Below, piece after piece: positions 51,201 through 57,137 of a stretch of 64,000 nt of DNA. A model generated the notes under the pieces. The model did no database searches. It was not told the DNA's origin and saw only the letters and a program-made list of their open reading frames with translations. The position numbers and the translations under genes are program-made. Each line of letters starts with the position of its first letter. The first letter of the stretch is position 1. Origin of the DNA: Dermatemys mawii (lineage: Eukaryota; Chordata; Testudines; Dermatemydidae); assembly GCA_007922305.1 (NCBI GenBank), contig ML677385.1, positions 7,962,336-8,026,335 of the forward strand. The letters are read 5' to 3'.

Positions 51201-54200
51201 GGTACTGGAACTGTGGTCTGCTCCCCTGTGTTTGAGAGCATTATGGTACTGTATACATTAGTGGAAATAGTCTTATGAACAATAACTGTGGTTACTGAAA
51301 GAAGAAGTGAAAAAAATACCATATAATAGTAAAGAAAATGAAGCTGTTAAGCTGTTATGTGTGTGTGAATATGTGGATTGTGGTGAGGAGTGGGGTACAA
51401 GACAACTCCCACTCTTAGGTCCCCAAGGATATTGCCCAATCTCTGTCTCTCTCACTTTATGAAGTTTTCTTTTAAACACTAATACTGCAAATGAATACAT
51501 ATAAAATAAGAATAATCTACACTTTATACATCCATTTACAGTGTGTTCCTCACCATGGGGTGAAATCCTTACTCTGTAGAACTCCGATTTAAGTTAGGGG
51601 GGCATGATATACATCCATGGTATCTAGCCTTAAGTTTCTTCTTCTAGGATGTTTGCTAATCACTTGCTGGGGTGACTTTTTTTGAGTGTTTCCTACATAA
51701 TGCCTTTTAATTCATACTGCACAAAGAATCTGCTATACTGGAGCATTAGCTCTGGATTTAGTCAGGCCTGGGAATATACTGGGAGTAAATATAGTGTCTT
51801 GTACCAGTAGTCATACTAAAACCTAATGAGAGTCGTAATATGATTTGAAGTTTAGGATGGTTGATGAGAGTCAAGATTAGGTATGAATATTTAATGGTGA
51901 GATGTCAAAATATTTGAAATGTCATATTTGAGAATCAATAATAAAAAAGTATGAGGTGAATATAATATGCCGAGAGAGCTCTTTTCCTTGCGCCAGAAAT
52001 ATTATTTTGTCAAATATTAGTTCAAGAGAAATATGGAGCTTAGCTTCGATTGATGCAGAAAAGATTTATTTAATAGATTAAAACCAATATATTTCTCCAT
52101 TTGGTAAATCACTGTAAAGTTTAAACTCCAAAAAGTGATCGTAATAAAGTCTGTCATAAATTCACATTTATTGGTCACATAAAAACAGTTCATAGTGTAG
52201 AAATTATGGAAGAGTTTATTGAAGAAGCTTGTGAGTAGAGTTATGTTTTACAATTTAGTCTGAAGCTTAAGGGCTACATTCTGGTTTGATGTCTGAATTG
52301 CCTAAAAAATCTGTAGTTTGGCAAATTTATATAGATTTGTGAAGTCCTTTAGAAGGATTTTATAGATTAGTGCCTAAGTAAAGAAGCTTTTGCTACAGAT
52401 CCAGTTACACATGTGAACAGAAGGAGAGGTGCTATCTGTATCATTATTGCTTGCCATCCCAACTTTGGTACCTCTAAAACTGAAATGATGTAGATCTTTA
52501 TTCTTAGTAATGATTGTGTTTGCTTTTTATTTTGTAATTCTGTTAAGGAGCACAGTTGTAACTGAAGAATTTGTCCTTGGGAGTCAAATTAAAAATGCAG
52601 GTTCATTTCTGTACAGTATGTAACCTTAGCCCTTACACATACATGGCTGAATGTCCCCTCTATTTTTGGACCACTTTGCTAAAAATTCTCGTGGTAATTA
52701 TTTCTTCTTGTCATACAAAGAGCAGCTGAGTCCCTGGACATTGTGTTATTAGATGAATAATGCATCTATAGCTCTCTTCAGTGAAACTCTCGATTATTTA
52801 CTTATTCCATTGTGCTCCTGCACAAAGGCTCTAAATCAGGATTGGCACAACATTGTGTCAGGCAGTGTACAAACAAAGTATAGGAAGAGACAGTCCCTAA
52901 CCTTTGAGAGCTTGGAATGTAAAGAACACAGAAACAAAAAATGGGAGGGAGAAAAGGGATATAACATACAAGTAAATGATCAAGGTGATGATCATTATGT
53001 GAATGTGTTTTTATTAATGGTGAGTGAGGACAAATGGTAGGGAGGAAGTTTATATAAACAAAGATAATAGGAGGAAAGGGAAGGTGAATACTGGAGAGGA
53101 AAGAATGGAGTGGAGCAGGGCAGGTTGAGAGGGCTGCCAGAGAACAAACTATAATGAGTGGAGGAAGCAAGGGGGGATGGGAGGGGGCGGAAAATCAACA
53201 AATAGTAAAATGTCCAGAATCCATAGTGTTAAATGTACTCCGCTGTCATCACTGGTTCTGGGAGCTGTGAAGGTCTGGAAATGGGGGAGGGACCCCAGCA
53301 CAGTCCCCTCCCTGTCTTGGATCTGCATGGCTGCCCTATGTCCTCAGTGACTGGCCCATCCTTAACAGGCATACGATATATTCACCCAAAGATATTGCAT
53401 GCTCTTGCAATATCTGTCACACCTTTTTACATAGGATTTTTTTCTGAATAAGACTGTACTTTAAATCAACAAGTATTAGCCTTAAAAAAAAGGATTATAT
53501 TGATCTAGGTATGACAGTCAAAATATTTACTACCTTTAATAAAGTTTGACAATTTCATATCTCATGTCAGAGCCAGAACAGGTATGTTTTTCTCATATTT
53601 TAAAAATAGGGGTGAAGTGTGATCATGGACCCTCCAAAATACTTAAATGCTTATGAAAATCATGATTATTTCTTCAAGATCAGCACAATTTAGCTCTATA
53701 TGTTCAGTGTTTCCACTGAAAAATTTGCTACCAAATAATTATATTACTAAATTTATCTGGATTTCTCCAATTATATTGAAATTCTGACTGCAATAAAATG
53801 TTGGACAATCATCTGCTATCAATAGCATCCAAATCGTGGCTGCCAGTTTGTTATCCAAATACCTCATAGATTTGGAGACAGAATAAACAGATGAATTTAT
53901 TTGTTCAGTAAAGATGAGCACTCTTATTCCAAGCTGTCTCACTGGTTTAAAAATAATACCACTTCTGCCCTGGGACAGGCTAGTTGAAATAGGTTATTGC
54001 TGCCATCAGATGAATGATTAGTATCAAGTGTTGAATTTTGCGGATATTGCCAGTGTATTTCCAGCCTCAAATAAAAGAAAGAAGTAGATAATGAAGTCAC
54101 CCAAGTTTGTTACCTCAGGAAGCAACTCTGCTTGTCCCACTTGTAAATATATCCTGAAAAAATACATAGTACCAAAAAGTATAAAATTTTCTGTTTAGTA

Positions 54201-56064
54201 AGTAATGCTGCAGTCATACATGACTATCCAGTTATGTTTCATGGAGAGGGGATTTTGAACATTATTGTACATTTTAATATATATTGTTGTTTGAGTAATA
54301 TTATATTAGCAGTTGAAGTTTAGCAAAGGGCCCCTTTAAGGTTTCTCAGAAGTTTAATCTCTCCCTCAAAATAATGCAGAATAAAGCATATAGGCCACGT
54401 TCTGCCTTGTCCTGCTTAAATTATTGATTCAAACAGTACTTGACAGTATCCCTTTTTGTAATGATAATCCTATTCAGCATCTATCTTTTTGGATTTTTCT
54501 CCTTCACAAATCCTTTCCGTAATTAAAAAAAATGCAATGCAGTGCATTTTTTCCAACAGCAATTGTGCACATTTTCTACTAACTTTAGTAAGAGTTGTAA
54601 CATTAGCACAGGGGGAGGATAGATCTTAAAGTATGAATAGTATTGTGTCTGACTTCACTAATAAAAAGATCAATTTTAAATTCAAATTCACTTTTATGAA
54701 TTCCCTCTACAGAGTCCCACTGTTGGGAAGCATGTGCCTTGGCACAGTGGGACATAGCATTATTAAAAGCATTAGCAACTGGGGATACACACATGTCCTT
54801 CACACATAGCTGAATATTTGAAGCAGTAGAAAAAACAGGCTGGATGCCTCTCACTACATATAGCTTAACAACGGTTTTCCTATACCATAAACTAATTTAG
54901 AGAATGGCGAGAGAGGGAGCTGTAAAAGCTGTAATTATTGAGAAAACTGGCAAAAATGATCAATGATGTTGAACAAATATTTACGCTTGGATATATAACA
55001 AGGACTAGTTTTGAAATATGGTTACTTTCTAACATTAGCATTTGCTAAACTAGCTGGTAACTGCTGACCGTGCAGTATGGTAGAGATACTGTAATATTTG
55101 ATAGACCATGCTACTTTTGAGTAATTTAATGTGTTAAACCATTAAAGTAATATTGTGATGCTGCCATAGTCTGTCAAGTTTAATTTTTTGATATGATTGT
55201 TGAATGCATACATTGAATTCAAGCTAGTCACTCTTTTTATATTGTGTTGATCAGAAATGCCTTTAACCAAAAGGAAGAATGTTTTTGTCCTGAAAATTCT
55301 TTGTACTCCCTCTGATTCATAAACCTCAGTGAAGTATCTTGGAAATATCACTTTATCTCAGTTTTAATTGATTACTTATAAAGCAGAATACAAACTCCTC
55401 TCCCCACAAGAAACATTTGTCACTTTATTGGACTTCCATTGTTCTTATCATTGTTCAGCAATTCAGAAGTTTTCAGTTTGGAATAGCAAGTGAAAAAATG
55501 TTGTTTTGTATATTTCCTTTTCCCTTTCTTACCTTCCTTGAAAAGCTTTAAAGAGTTAGTTTGTTTCTGAGCAGCGTGAGAACCTCTTCAGCCACATGTA
55601 AGGAGGCTTGTAGATAATAAAATTTGTTCACATCTGTAAGAGGAAGAGTTTCCAGATTCATTTTATCCATTTGATTCACTATTTTGCAACTTAGAATTAA
55701 TATGTGGGGATCCAATCTGTAGTAATATTTGCAAAAGTTAATAATCGGCTATTCTACATGTTTTATTATACACCCGTATTTTGTTTGAGTGAGTCTCTGA
55801 AACAGAATTTATTTACTTTTAAAGCCTTTATTAAGGTTGCACTTCTTATTCAGACTTACACATTGTTCCTTTATTTGCAGAGAGATGCACTGTATAGGCC
55901 TACTAAATATCCCCAAAAATTAAAATCTGTGGACTACAGTGTAGAAGTGAGCATGCCAGAATATTTTGAAATTCCTGAAAAACTCTCTATTCCCGTGTCA
56001 GCAACGAGCAGAGTTAATTCTAAAGCCTTTTCAGAGGAAGACCATCAGGCTGTGAAAGCAACAG
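3144..56064 (+). CDS. CFAP47: CFAP47-like gene, internal part: ten exons, both ends outside window
   Basis: Ten exons join into one open frame of 481 whole codons (1445 bp, one split base left at each end). Every intron is GT-AG and every phase matches the next exon: donor phases are 0, 2, 1, 1, 2, 1, 0, 1, 0, 1 in order. The translated pieces resemble my memory of the C-terminal half of CFAP47, a protein of about 3,000 residues with a calponin-homology domain and many ASH/PapD-like Ig folds. It belongs to the axoneme of motile cilia and sperm flagella, and human variants are linked to asthenozoospermia. The Ig-fold signature is clearest across exons 7 and 8 (YFLPFN, then GEFVYLVEG). The start codon, N-terminal domains and stop codon are not present. 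Introns run from 2.2 to 10.7 kb and hold all the repeats listed here. Alternative: another ASH-domain cilia protein such as HYDIN, CFAP65 or CFAP74. The exon chain is seen directly; the family name is recognition from memory. Confidence 0.78.
4109..4366. mobile_element. Degraded MITE-like inverted repeat
   Basis: The plus-strand start (ATAAATCTACCTTGCTCTAGCC near 4120) matches the reverse complement of the right side (GTAAATCTACCTCGCAGTAGCC read from 4320 to 4299). The right edge GCATAGACAAGCCC resembles the ends of a MITE family at 46581 and 59140. The ends and a target duplication cannot be fixed. No coding capacity. Confidence 0.45.
5238..5990 (-). mobile_element. CR1 LINE, 3' part, antisense to the host gene
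   Basis: Read on the minus strand this is the end of CR1 ORF2 and the 3' UTR. Fragments such as [18 protein letters not shown] (5536-5742) and [20 protein letters not shown] (5238-5444) are the CR1 reverse-transcriptase C-terminal region. The frame is broken in at least two places. The 3' end begins at about 5245 with the typical TAGATTCCAAGGCCTGAAGG. It is an old, inactive, 5'-truncated copy. Confidence 0.9.
6891..7001 (+). repeat. CORE-SINE/MIR-like fragment
   Basis: ATTGCAGTAGCACC, then CCAGGTGCTGTACAAACACA and CCCCAAAGAGTTTACAGTCTAAG form a pattern seen twice more here, at 20946-21066 and 52810-52935. It fits an ancient amniote CORE-SINE. Exact family not determined. Confidence 0.55.
7385..7818 (-). 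mobile_element. RTE-like LINE, inverted 5' segment
   Basis: On the minus strand this encodes the region between endonuclease and reverse transcriptase of an RTE-type ORF2. Visible pieces are [20 protein letters not shown] (about 7690-7630) and [20 protein letters not shown] (7500-7430), ending near LISGKRQ. It directly abuts the plus-strand remainder at about 7819, which continues the same ORF. That is the arrangement left by twin priming. Stop codons are present and the segment is dead. Confidence 0.72.
7819..9440 (+). mobile_element. RTE-like LINE, reverse-transcriptase part and 3' end (pseudogene)
   Basis: Broken frames at 8063-8302, 8480-8743 and 8770-9069 carry reverse-transcriptase segments: [18 protein letters not shown], the VRQGC motif at 8518-8532 and the active-site box at 8648-8659, which reads SADD where FADD is expected. 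A C-terminal stretch [20 protein letters not shown] follows. After about 9070 the frame is lost but PEGKRK and TWRR-type C-terminal words remain recognisable. The element ends in ATGATGATGATGA at 9427-9438, the short tandem 3' tail typical of the RTE clade. The clade call is from memory of RTE proteins; a related LINE group is possible. Confidence 0.75.
9999..10087 (+). CDS. CFAP47: CFAP47-like exon 2 of window (89 bp)
   Basis: The acceptor tract CTTTTTATTCTCTTTTAG ends at 9998 and the donor is CAG|GTAGGC. It starts in phase 0, matching exon 1, and leaves two bases. The peptide begins [20 protein letters not shown] and continues into the beta-strand-like SPFRTDGIF. The open frame is too short to show as an isolated ORF, so this exon rests on splice sites, phase and composition. 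Confidence 0.8.
11026..12075 (-). mobile_element. CR1 LINE 3' end, split by a hAT insertion
   Basis: The two halves are 11026-11113 and 11814-12075. Together they read as the antisense of a CR1 3' end, with GGGACCTCCAGAGGTC and TATTATCTAGA before the insertion and CCATTCCTGACAGATG after it. On the minus strand at 11816-12019 the coding tail is visible ([20 protein letters not shown]). The nested element occupies 11114-11813. Confidence 0.88.
11114..11813. mobile_element. Non-autonomous hAT element (CAGTGGTTCCCGAACT ends), nested in CR1
   Basis: The left end is CAGTGGTTCCCGAACTGGGG and the right end is the near-perfect inverse, AGTTTGGGAACCACTG. The target octamers are ATCTAGAA (11106-11113) and ATCTAGAC (11814-11821), 7 of 8 identical. 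No transposase is left in 700 bp. The ends resemble Charlie-type hATs. Confidence 0.92.
12520..14755 (+). mobile_element. DIRS-type retrotransposon, internally deleted and broken
   Basis: A gag-like part (about 12640-13400, including [20 protein letters not shown] at 13301-13360) runs straight into the end of a reverse transcriptase ([17 protein letters not shown], about 13440-13490). Most RT motifs are therefore missing. An RNase H region follows, with [19 protein letters not shown] near 13985-14040. It then passes to a stretch like the end of a tyrosine recombinase ([14 protein letters not shown], 14258-14300). The 3' region has inverted repeats at 14449-14507 and 14695-14752. RT and RNase H followed by a recombinase-like end, with no integrase, fits DIRS elements, which are common in turtles. 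Many stops and frameshifts; inactive. Confidence 0.82.
14449..14752. repeat. Inverted repeats at DIRS 3' end
   Basis: The arm at 14449-14507 (GGTAACTTACCTTTCTGTAA and onward to CCATTCCAC) is about 80 percent identical to the reverse complement of 14695-14752 (GGTTACTAACCTTTCTGTAA and onward to CCATTCCAC). About 187 bp of GC-richer sequence lie between. Complex terminal repeats of this kind are expected in DIRS elements. It could also be a separate inserted repeat that shares the ends. Confidence 0.75.
15035..15108 (+). CDS. CFAP47: CFAP47-like exon 3 of window (74 bp)
   Basis: The acceptor is TTGCTTTTTTTCCAG ending at 15034 and the donor is AAG|GTAAAA. The first base completes an arginine codon begun in exon 2 and one base is left over. 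The peptide is [20 protein letters not shown] followed by QVKQ. VILVES followed by TYLIV looks like a beta hairpin of the same domain. The acceptor has a second AG two bases downstream, which would shift the frame. Confidence 0.77.
17171..20240 (-). mobile_element. CR1 LINE, about 2.3 kb long, antisense, split by a hAT
   Basis: Minus-strand fragments run from the endonuclease-RT linker ([19 protein letters not shown], 19868-20074) through [20 protein letters not shown] (19446-19721) and the RT segment [19 protein letters not shown] (19062-19262). They reach the 3' UTR that begins at about 17171. NYRP followed by hydrophobic residues is the usual RT box. Many stops and frameshifts make it inactive. 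The 716-bp hAT at 17224-17939 lies in its 3' end. The 5' limit is approximate. Confidence 0.87.
17224..17939 (-). mobile_element. Non-autonomous hAT element, nested in CR1 (sister of 25898-26424)
   Basis: The left end is CAGTGTTTTTCGACTCAGTA and the right end is GTTTGAAAATCATTT. The flanking octamers are ATCTAGTC (17216-17223) and AACTAATC (17940-17947), 6 of 8 identical. CAGTACTGGGTTGTG, TTAAAAGTCTCG and GCTAAGGCAGGCTAGT match the reverse complement of the element at 25898-26424, so both belong to one family. The inside is a C-rich tandem pattern of CCCAGCCC-type words that creates long but meaningless open frames. No transposase. Confidence 0.85.
20946..21066 (+). repeat. CORE-SINE/MIR-like fragment
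   Basis: Same pattern as 6891-7001 (TTGTACTGTAGTTGTGCCCAG, then GAGCACTGTATAAACAAACT), more diverged. Confidence 0.5.
21589..21711 (+). CDS. CFAP47: CFAP47-like exon 4 of window (123 bp)
   Basis: The acceptor is ACATCTCCAG ending at 21588 and the donor is GATT|GTAAGA. Two bases complete a glycine codon from exon 3 and one base is left. The peptide opens [20 protein letters not shown], a basic linker, and then becomes strand-like ([14 protein letters not shown]). A competing AG at 21575, 13 bp upstream, would bring a stop codon into frame, so the later AG was chosen. I do not recognise the basic stretch, and this exon is less certain than exons 7 to 10. Confidence 0.7.
23750..24390 (+). mobile_element. 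CR1 LINE fragment, RT region
   Basis: Plus-strand words match CR1 ORF2: GGAGGATGGGTGACGTCCCAGAG is the PxxW region and CCAGCATGGATTTGTCAAGA is the HGF region. A short direct duplication of ATAGTACCTATTTTTAAAAA occurs at about 24208-24260. Frames are broken throughout and both ends are truncated. Confidence 0.8.
25496..25660 (-). repeat. CR1-derived 3'-end fragment
   Basis: CATAGAATCTCAGGAGATCATCTAGTCCAATCCC at the left and GCAGGCTAATGCTCAAACCACTGAGCTATC at the right are the CR1-type end seen also at 1-48. It is short and non-coding. Confidence 0.75.
25898..26424 (+). mobile_element. Non-autonomous hAT element (CAGTGGTTTTCAAACTTT end)
   Basis: The left end is CAGTGGTTTTCAAACTTTTT. The right end is AGTTTCAAAACCTCTG, a decayed inverse. 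The target octamers CTCTAGAA (25890-25897) and CTCTAGAG (26425-26432) agree at 7 of 8 positions. The inside is GC-rich with repeated GGGCTCTGGGCTGGG-like words. It is the same family as 17224-17939 in the opposite orientation. No transposase. Confidence 0.9.
26680..27190 (+). mobile_element. CR1 LINE, ORF2 C-terminal region
   Basis: The sequence encodes [20 protein letters not shown] followed by [20 protein letters not shown] and later [14 protein letters not shown], all CR1 reverse-transcriptase C-terminal words. A stop lies at about 26855 and a frameshift near 27085, where a GGGGGTGGGGG run has expanded. The GC-rich block 26460-26670 before it repeats TTTAAAGGGCC-type words and is not CR1 coding. 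Confidence 0.88.
27333..27463. repeat. MITE-like palindromic repeat next to exon 5
   Basis: AGGCCCCAATCACTGGGATCC at the left pairs in part with CAGTGCAGAATCTGGGCCTAA at the right. It is one of the GGCCAGATTC-type palindromic families common in reptile genomes; another fragment starts at about 63976. It ends 63 bp before the exon 5 acceptor. Confidence 0.55.
27527..27785 (+). CDS. CFAP47: CFAP47-like exon 5 of window (259 bp)
   Basis: This exon was placed because exon 4 ends in phase 1 while exon 6 starts in phase 2, so an exon of length 3n+1 must lie between them. A pyrimidine-rich tract ending in TATTCCAG at 27526 and a donor CAAA|GTAAAT at 27786 enclose exactly such an exon, open across all 85 codons. 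The peptide includes [19 protein letters not shown], then [20 protein letters not shown] and [14 protein letters not shown]. The alternation of strands and loops fits an Ig/PapD-like fold. The acceptor lies only about 63 bp after a MITE-like inverted repeat (27333-27463). The phase logic is direct observation; homology is not confirmed. Confidence 0.72.
28381..28503. mobile_element. Short inverted-repeat element, TAGGGTGACCAGA ends
   Basis: The left end TAGGGTGACCAGATGTCCC is mirrored by CTGTCTGGTCACCCTA at the right, 123 bp in all, and non-coding. The family also appears as a 1.7-kb element at 36373-38061. The large hAT 28507-31805 inserted at its right edge. A target duplication for this element itself is not visible. 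Confidence 0.82.
28507..31805 (-). mobile_element. hAT DNA transposon with decayed transposase (Buster/Charlie type)
   Basis: The 3.3-kb element has ends CAGGGGTGGGCAAACTTTTT and the inverse GTAGTTTGCCCACCCCTG. The flanking octamers are CCCTAGAT (28499-28506) and ATCTAGAC (31806-31813), 5 of 8 equal with a shared CTAGA core. It carries a minus-strand hAT transposase in four broken pieces between 30593 and 28925, described separately. The 5' part on the minus strand (31742-31000) is GC-rich with imperfect tandem repeats of CTGCCAGAGC-type words. A run of 19 T lies at 30596-30615. It is the only element here that keeps a nearly full-length transposase outline. Confidence 0.88.
28925..30593 (-). 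pseudogene. hAT transposase pseudogene (BED finger to truncated dimerisation domain)
   Basis: Read on the minus strand, 30593-30396 holds a BED-type zinc finger ([20 protein letters not shown], then SAKH: C-x2-C and H-x4-H). After a frameshift, 30355-30071 has [20 protein letters not shown]; 30093-29593 has [20 protein letters not shown]. 29584-28925 has [16 protein letters not shown] and the start of the C-terminal hAT region, [20 protein letters not shown]. The usual dimerisation motif after STYVC is lost. Frames change at least three times. The layout resembles Charlie8-like transposases, from which the C-terminal part of GTF2IRD2 and several ZBED genes derive. It is not a host gene: it has the inverted repeats and target duplication of its transposon around it. 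Confidence 0.85.
32738..32820 (+). CDS. CFAP47: CFAP47-like exon 6 of window (83 bp)
   Basis: The acceptor tract CTTTTTCTCTCTTTCACTAG ends at 32737 and the donor is GGCT|GTAAGT. The first base completes a codon from exon 5 and one base is left for exon 7. The peptide [20 protein letters not shown] continues KENNSNG. It is hydrophilic and acidic, probably a loop or linker. A strong internal donor, GTG|GTAAGT at 32775, is discussed in the findings. Confidence 0.72.
32821..35052. other. Intron after exon 6
   Basis: It is AT-rich. A decayed hAT-like stretch lies at about 33578-33730 (AATGGTTCTTGACATTTTTCC), but its ends cannot be fixed. Otherwise I see nothing that I can support. Confidence 0.5.
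35053..35198 (+). CDS. CFAP47: CFAP47-like exon 7 of window (146 bp)
   Basis: The acceptor is TTTTGGCAG ending at 35052 and the donor is CAG|GTAAAA at 35199. Two bases complete a phenylalanine codon from exon 6 and the exon closes in phase 0. The peptide starts [20 protein letters not shown] and ends with [20 protein letters not shown]. The order of F-SP, then YFLPFN, then a YC-containing strand and a turn is the usual layout of ASH/MSP-like domains in cilia proteins. This exon and exons 8 to 10 carry the best family resemblance to CFAP47. Confidence 0.88.
35420..36118 (+). mobile_element. Solo LTR (TG...CA, 5-bp duplication ATGTG)
   Basis: The element starts TGTAGTGGGGTGGCTACC and ends GCACTGCTACA. 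The five bases ATGTG at 35415-35419 recur exactly at 36119-36123. A TATA-like GATAAAAGGGCCC lies at 35551, so the LTR points along the plus strand. It is GC-rich, 699 bp, non-coding, and matches a repeat that I remember as abundant in turtles. No internal retroviral or gypsy region is next to it. The superfamily is not determined. Confidence 0.85.
36373..38061. mobile_element. Long TAGGGTGACCA inverted-repeat element, non-coding
   Basis: The left end is TAGGGTGACCAGATGTCCTG and the right end is ATATGGTCACCCTA. Homology with the 123-bp element at 28381 covers the first 45 bases (GGGACAGTCCCATATTT-like words). The inside is GC-rich and CCC-rich until about 37860, then AT-rich. Frames of up to 155 codons are present but show no recognisable protein. 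A target duplication is not visible. The right edge touches the hAT fragment that begins at 38063. Confidence 0.7.
38245..38733 (-). mobile_element. Solo LTR nested in hAT (4-bp duplication GTAC)
   Basis: It begins TGTTGTGGAAATTGACC and ends TTTTCTCTGTCA. GTAC at 38241-38244 repeats at 38734-38737, and removing one copy plus the LTR restores the hAT reading. On the minus strand AATAAA is present at about 38300 (CTTTATTTGG on plus), so the LTR points left. A four-base duplication fits class I (gamma-like) endogenous retroviruses. No viral gene is present: 489 bp, non-coding. Confidence 0.85.
38940..39125 (+). pseudogene. hAT transposase C-terminal (dimerisation) fragment
   Basis: The fragment includes [20 protein letters not shown] and [20 protein letters not shown], the conserved C-terminal hAT dimerisation region with its [10 protein letters not shown] and IVNKK-LSP words. 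It ends at a natural stop (TAG at 39123). The N-terminal part is absent in this orientation, so it is a relic. Confidence 0.85.
40157..40655 (-). mobile_element. Candidate solo LTR
   Basis: TGTTGCAAGGCACTTGG at the left and CTACCGTAACA at the right give TG...CA ends 499 bp apart. A minus-strand AATAAA lies at about 40222 (GTTTATTG on plus), placed like the signal in the LTR at 38245. There is no clear target duplication, so the ends are uncertain. Confidence 0.5.
45627..45749. repeat. Hairpin-forming inverted repeat (125 bp class)
   Basis: The arm AAAACGAGGAATACTTCTGG through ACTAATTTATTT is mirrored by AAATAAATTGGTTAGTCTCT through GGAATACTTGTGGC (inverse), about 46 bp per arm with few mismatches. 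The loop (GCATAAGCTTTTGTGGGCTGTAGCCCACG) itself contains a GTGGGCT/AGCCCAC stem. It lies about 160 bp before the exon 8 acceptor. It resembles a repeat common in turtles and crocodilians; class uncertain. Confidence 0.8.
45913..46021 (+). CDS. CFAP47: CFAP47-like exon 8 of window (109 bp)
   Basis: The acceptor is TTCCTGTGTTTCAG ending at 45912 and the donor is AAAAG|GTAGAG. It begins in phase 0 and leaves one base. The peptide [20 protein letters not shown] ends the Ig-like fold begun in exon 7: the final strand GEFVYLVEG is typical of ASH domains. A proline-rich linker ([13 protein letters not shown]) follows. Confidence 0.88.
46581..46859. mobile_element. MITE-like inverted repeat
   Basis: CTTGTCCACATGGTGCGTCG at the left and GTGCACTATCTAGACAAG at the right are inverse ends. 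The pairing continues for about 60 bp (GCAAATTCTAGTGTGTGCCA against the inverse of TGGTGTACACTGGAATTTAC). Non-coding, 279 bp. Confidence 0.75.
48410..48675 (+). repeat. MIR-like SINE and associated tail
   Basis: GGGTTCCATTCCCAGCTCTAG, TGTGACCTTGGACAAGTTATTTAATCTTGCTGTGTCTCA and GATTGTAAACCCTTTGGGGCA are the core and tail words of MIR/L2-type repeats. An antisense MIR fragment lies at 31930-32050. Confidence 0.75.
48745..48773. repeat. GT then GA microsatellite
   Basis: Eight GT units (TGTGTGTGTGTGTGTG) run directly into GAGAGAGAGAGAG. A short compound microsatellite, likely length-variable. Confidence 0.9.
49068..49294 (+). CDS. CFAP47: CFAP47-like exon 9 of window (227 bp)
   Basis: The acceptor tract GGCTTTTTTTATTGCAG ends at 49067 and the donor is GAG|GTAAAA. 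Two bases complete a glycine codon and the exon ends in phase 0. The peptide contains [20 protein letters not shown], then a helical stretch [15 protein letters not shown], then [20 protein letters not shown]. The AAQQQMS and [12 protein letters not shown] segments match my memory of vertebrate CFAP47 and are the strongest basis for the name. Confidence 0.9.
49940..50650 (+). mobile_element. CR1 LINE 3' end, split by a hAT insertion
   Basis: From AACAAAGAGAAGGCTAAGGGATGACTTGAT the sequence follows the CR1 ORF2 tail (TTACCGTTGGAACAATTTACG corresponds to RWNNLR) and reaches the 3' UTR. The terminal GACTAGATGATCACAATGGTCCCTTCAGGCC resumes after the nested element at 50299-50613. Frames are broken. 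Confidence 0.88.
50299..50613 (-). mobile_element. Non-autonomous hAT element nested in CR1 (sister of 1760-2068)
   Basis: The ends are CAGGGGTCGGCAACCTTTCA and AGGTTGCCTATCCCTG. The target octamer GACTAGAT is perfectly repeated at 50291-50298 and 50614-50621. The inside aligns with the reverse complement of 1760-2068 (ACATTTTAATGTTTTTGGAAGGTCTC and AAATTAAATTAAAATGCAGAGCC). 315 bp, non-coding. Confidence 0.95.
52810..52935 (+). repeat. CORE-SINE/MIR-like fragment
   Basis: GGCAGTGTACAAACAAAGTA and GACAGTCCCTAACCTTTGAGAGCTTGGAATGTAAAG repeat the pattern of 6891-7001. Confidence 0.55.
55881..56064 (+). CDS. CFAP47: CFAP47-like exon 10 of window (184 bp)
   Basis: The acceptor tract TTGTTCCTTTATTTGCAG ends at 55880 and the donor is ACAG|GTAATA. 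It begins in phase 0 and leaves one base for an exon beyond the window. The peptide includes [20 protein letters not shown], then [20 protein letters not shown] and an acidic tail ([15 protein letters not shown]). I found no convincing further exon of the required phase before 64000. Confidence 0.87.
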
Positions 56065-57137
56065 GTAATAAGCAATTTACTATCTGAACTGCAACTGATA
56101 ATTTGGCATCCTTAAACTGTTTCCCTCTCCCTATTCTTTCCCACTATGTCCACAAAAGGTATATGTACCGAGCATTTTGGAGTGAGTGGCAGCAAGCCTC
56201 TCAACTCAGGTGTTCCTCAATGGCCCATGTGATTTTAAAAGGTTTTTTTGGATGGGTGAGGGTTCACAAGTTCAGAAAAAACATTTTCAAAGCTATAAAG
56301 CAAAACTTACATATTTTAAGTGAGATTAGTGCATATACAGCAACTTACAAGTATTTGAGTCTAAACACTAAATACTTCCTTATAAGACTAATACATATTT
56401 TGAGCATAACTGACATACAGGTGAACAGGTTTGGTGTCCAGCTTTGAGTTTGTTAGTTCTTAGCTAGTGCCTGCAGTCTGGGCAAGAACTAGCATCTGGC
56501 CTGCCAGCCTCACACTCTCTGTCTTATTGCTTTCTAACCCTTGCGTTTTCCACTGAGACTTTAAATATTTTCTCTATTGCTCAGCACCTTTTGAATTTCA
56601 GAGGTGAATCCCCCCGCTATTAATTTTTTACAACTTTGAAAATATGTTAGTTACTTTTATAAAATATTTTCAGCAGTTGGTATAGAAATCTTATTTTTCA
56701 GTTTGCTGTAATTTGTGTGTCATGATATCTGGGCACAGGTATAGTCTTTTGTAATAGTAACGTGAAACCAGTGCTGACATAGCTTTTTGATTCAAATTTC
56801 AGTACGTTTCTTGTCCTCAGTTCTTGCTAGTGAAAGGCAGGTGAGAGCCTTCGAAGGATTACGTTTGCATTGTCCTGGAACCTTAAAACGCTGTCCTGTG
56901 AGAAGTGAATATTGTCCACAGACAATTGATTGATTGAGAACTGCTGGCCTAACTAGTCATTAAGATATTACATATGTGTAGAATAGCTCTGACATTTAAA
57001 TTTCCCCTTTGCCTTTCTTTTCTTAAGAAACAAAAAGTATAAAACCACAACTGCCCATTCTTGTTAGTATTTAAAATATGGTCCCAGCTAGGCTTTGAAT
57101 TTCACGCTTCATTGAGATGTAGCTAGTTTTGCAAGTA

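Larger units (their letters stand above)
49295..55880. other. Intron after exon 9
   Basis: It holds a plus-strand CR1 split by a hAT (49940-50650) and a CORE-SINE-like fragment (52810-52935). 49295-49930, 50660-52800 and 52940-55880 are AT-rich and show no supported exon or recognised repeat. Confidence 0.55.

Noticed and set aside
55704..55880. In-frame extension upstream of exon 10
   Set aside because: The frame is open by chance; a clear acceptor at 55880 and the phase of exon 9 set the start.
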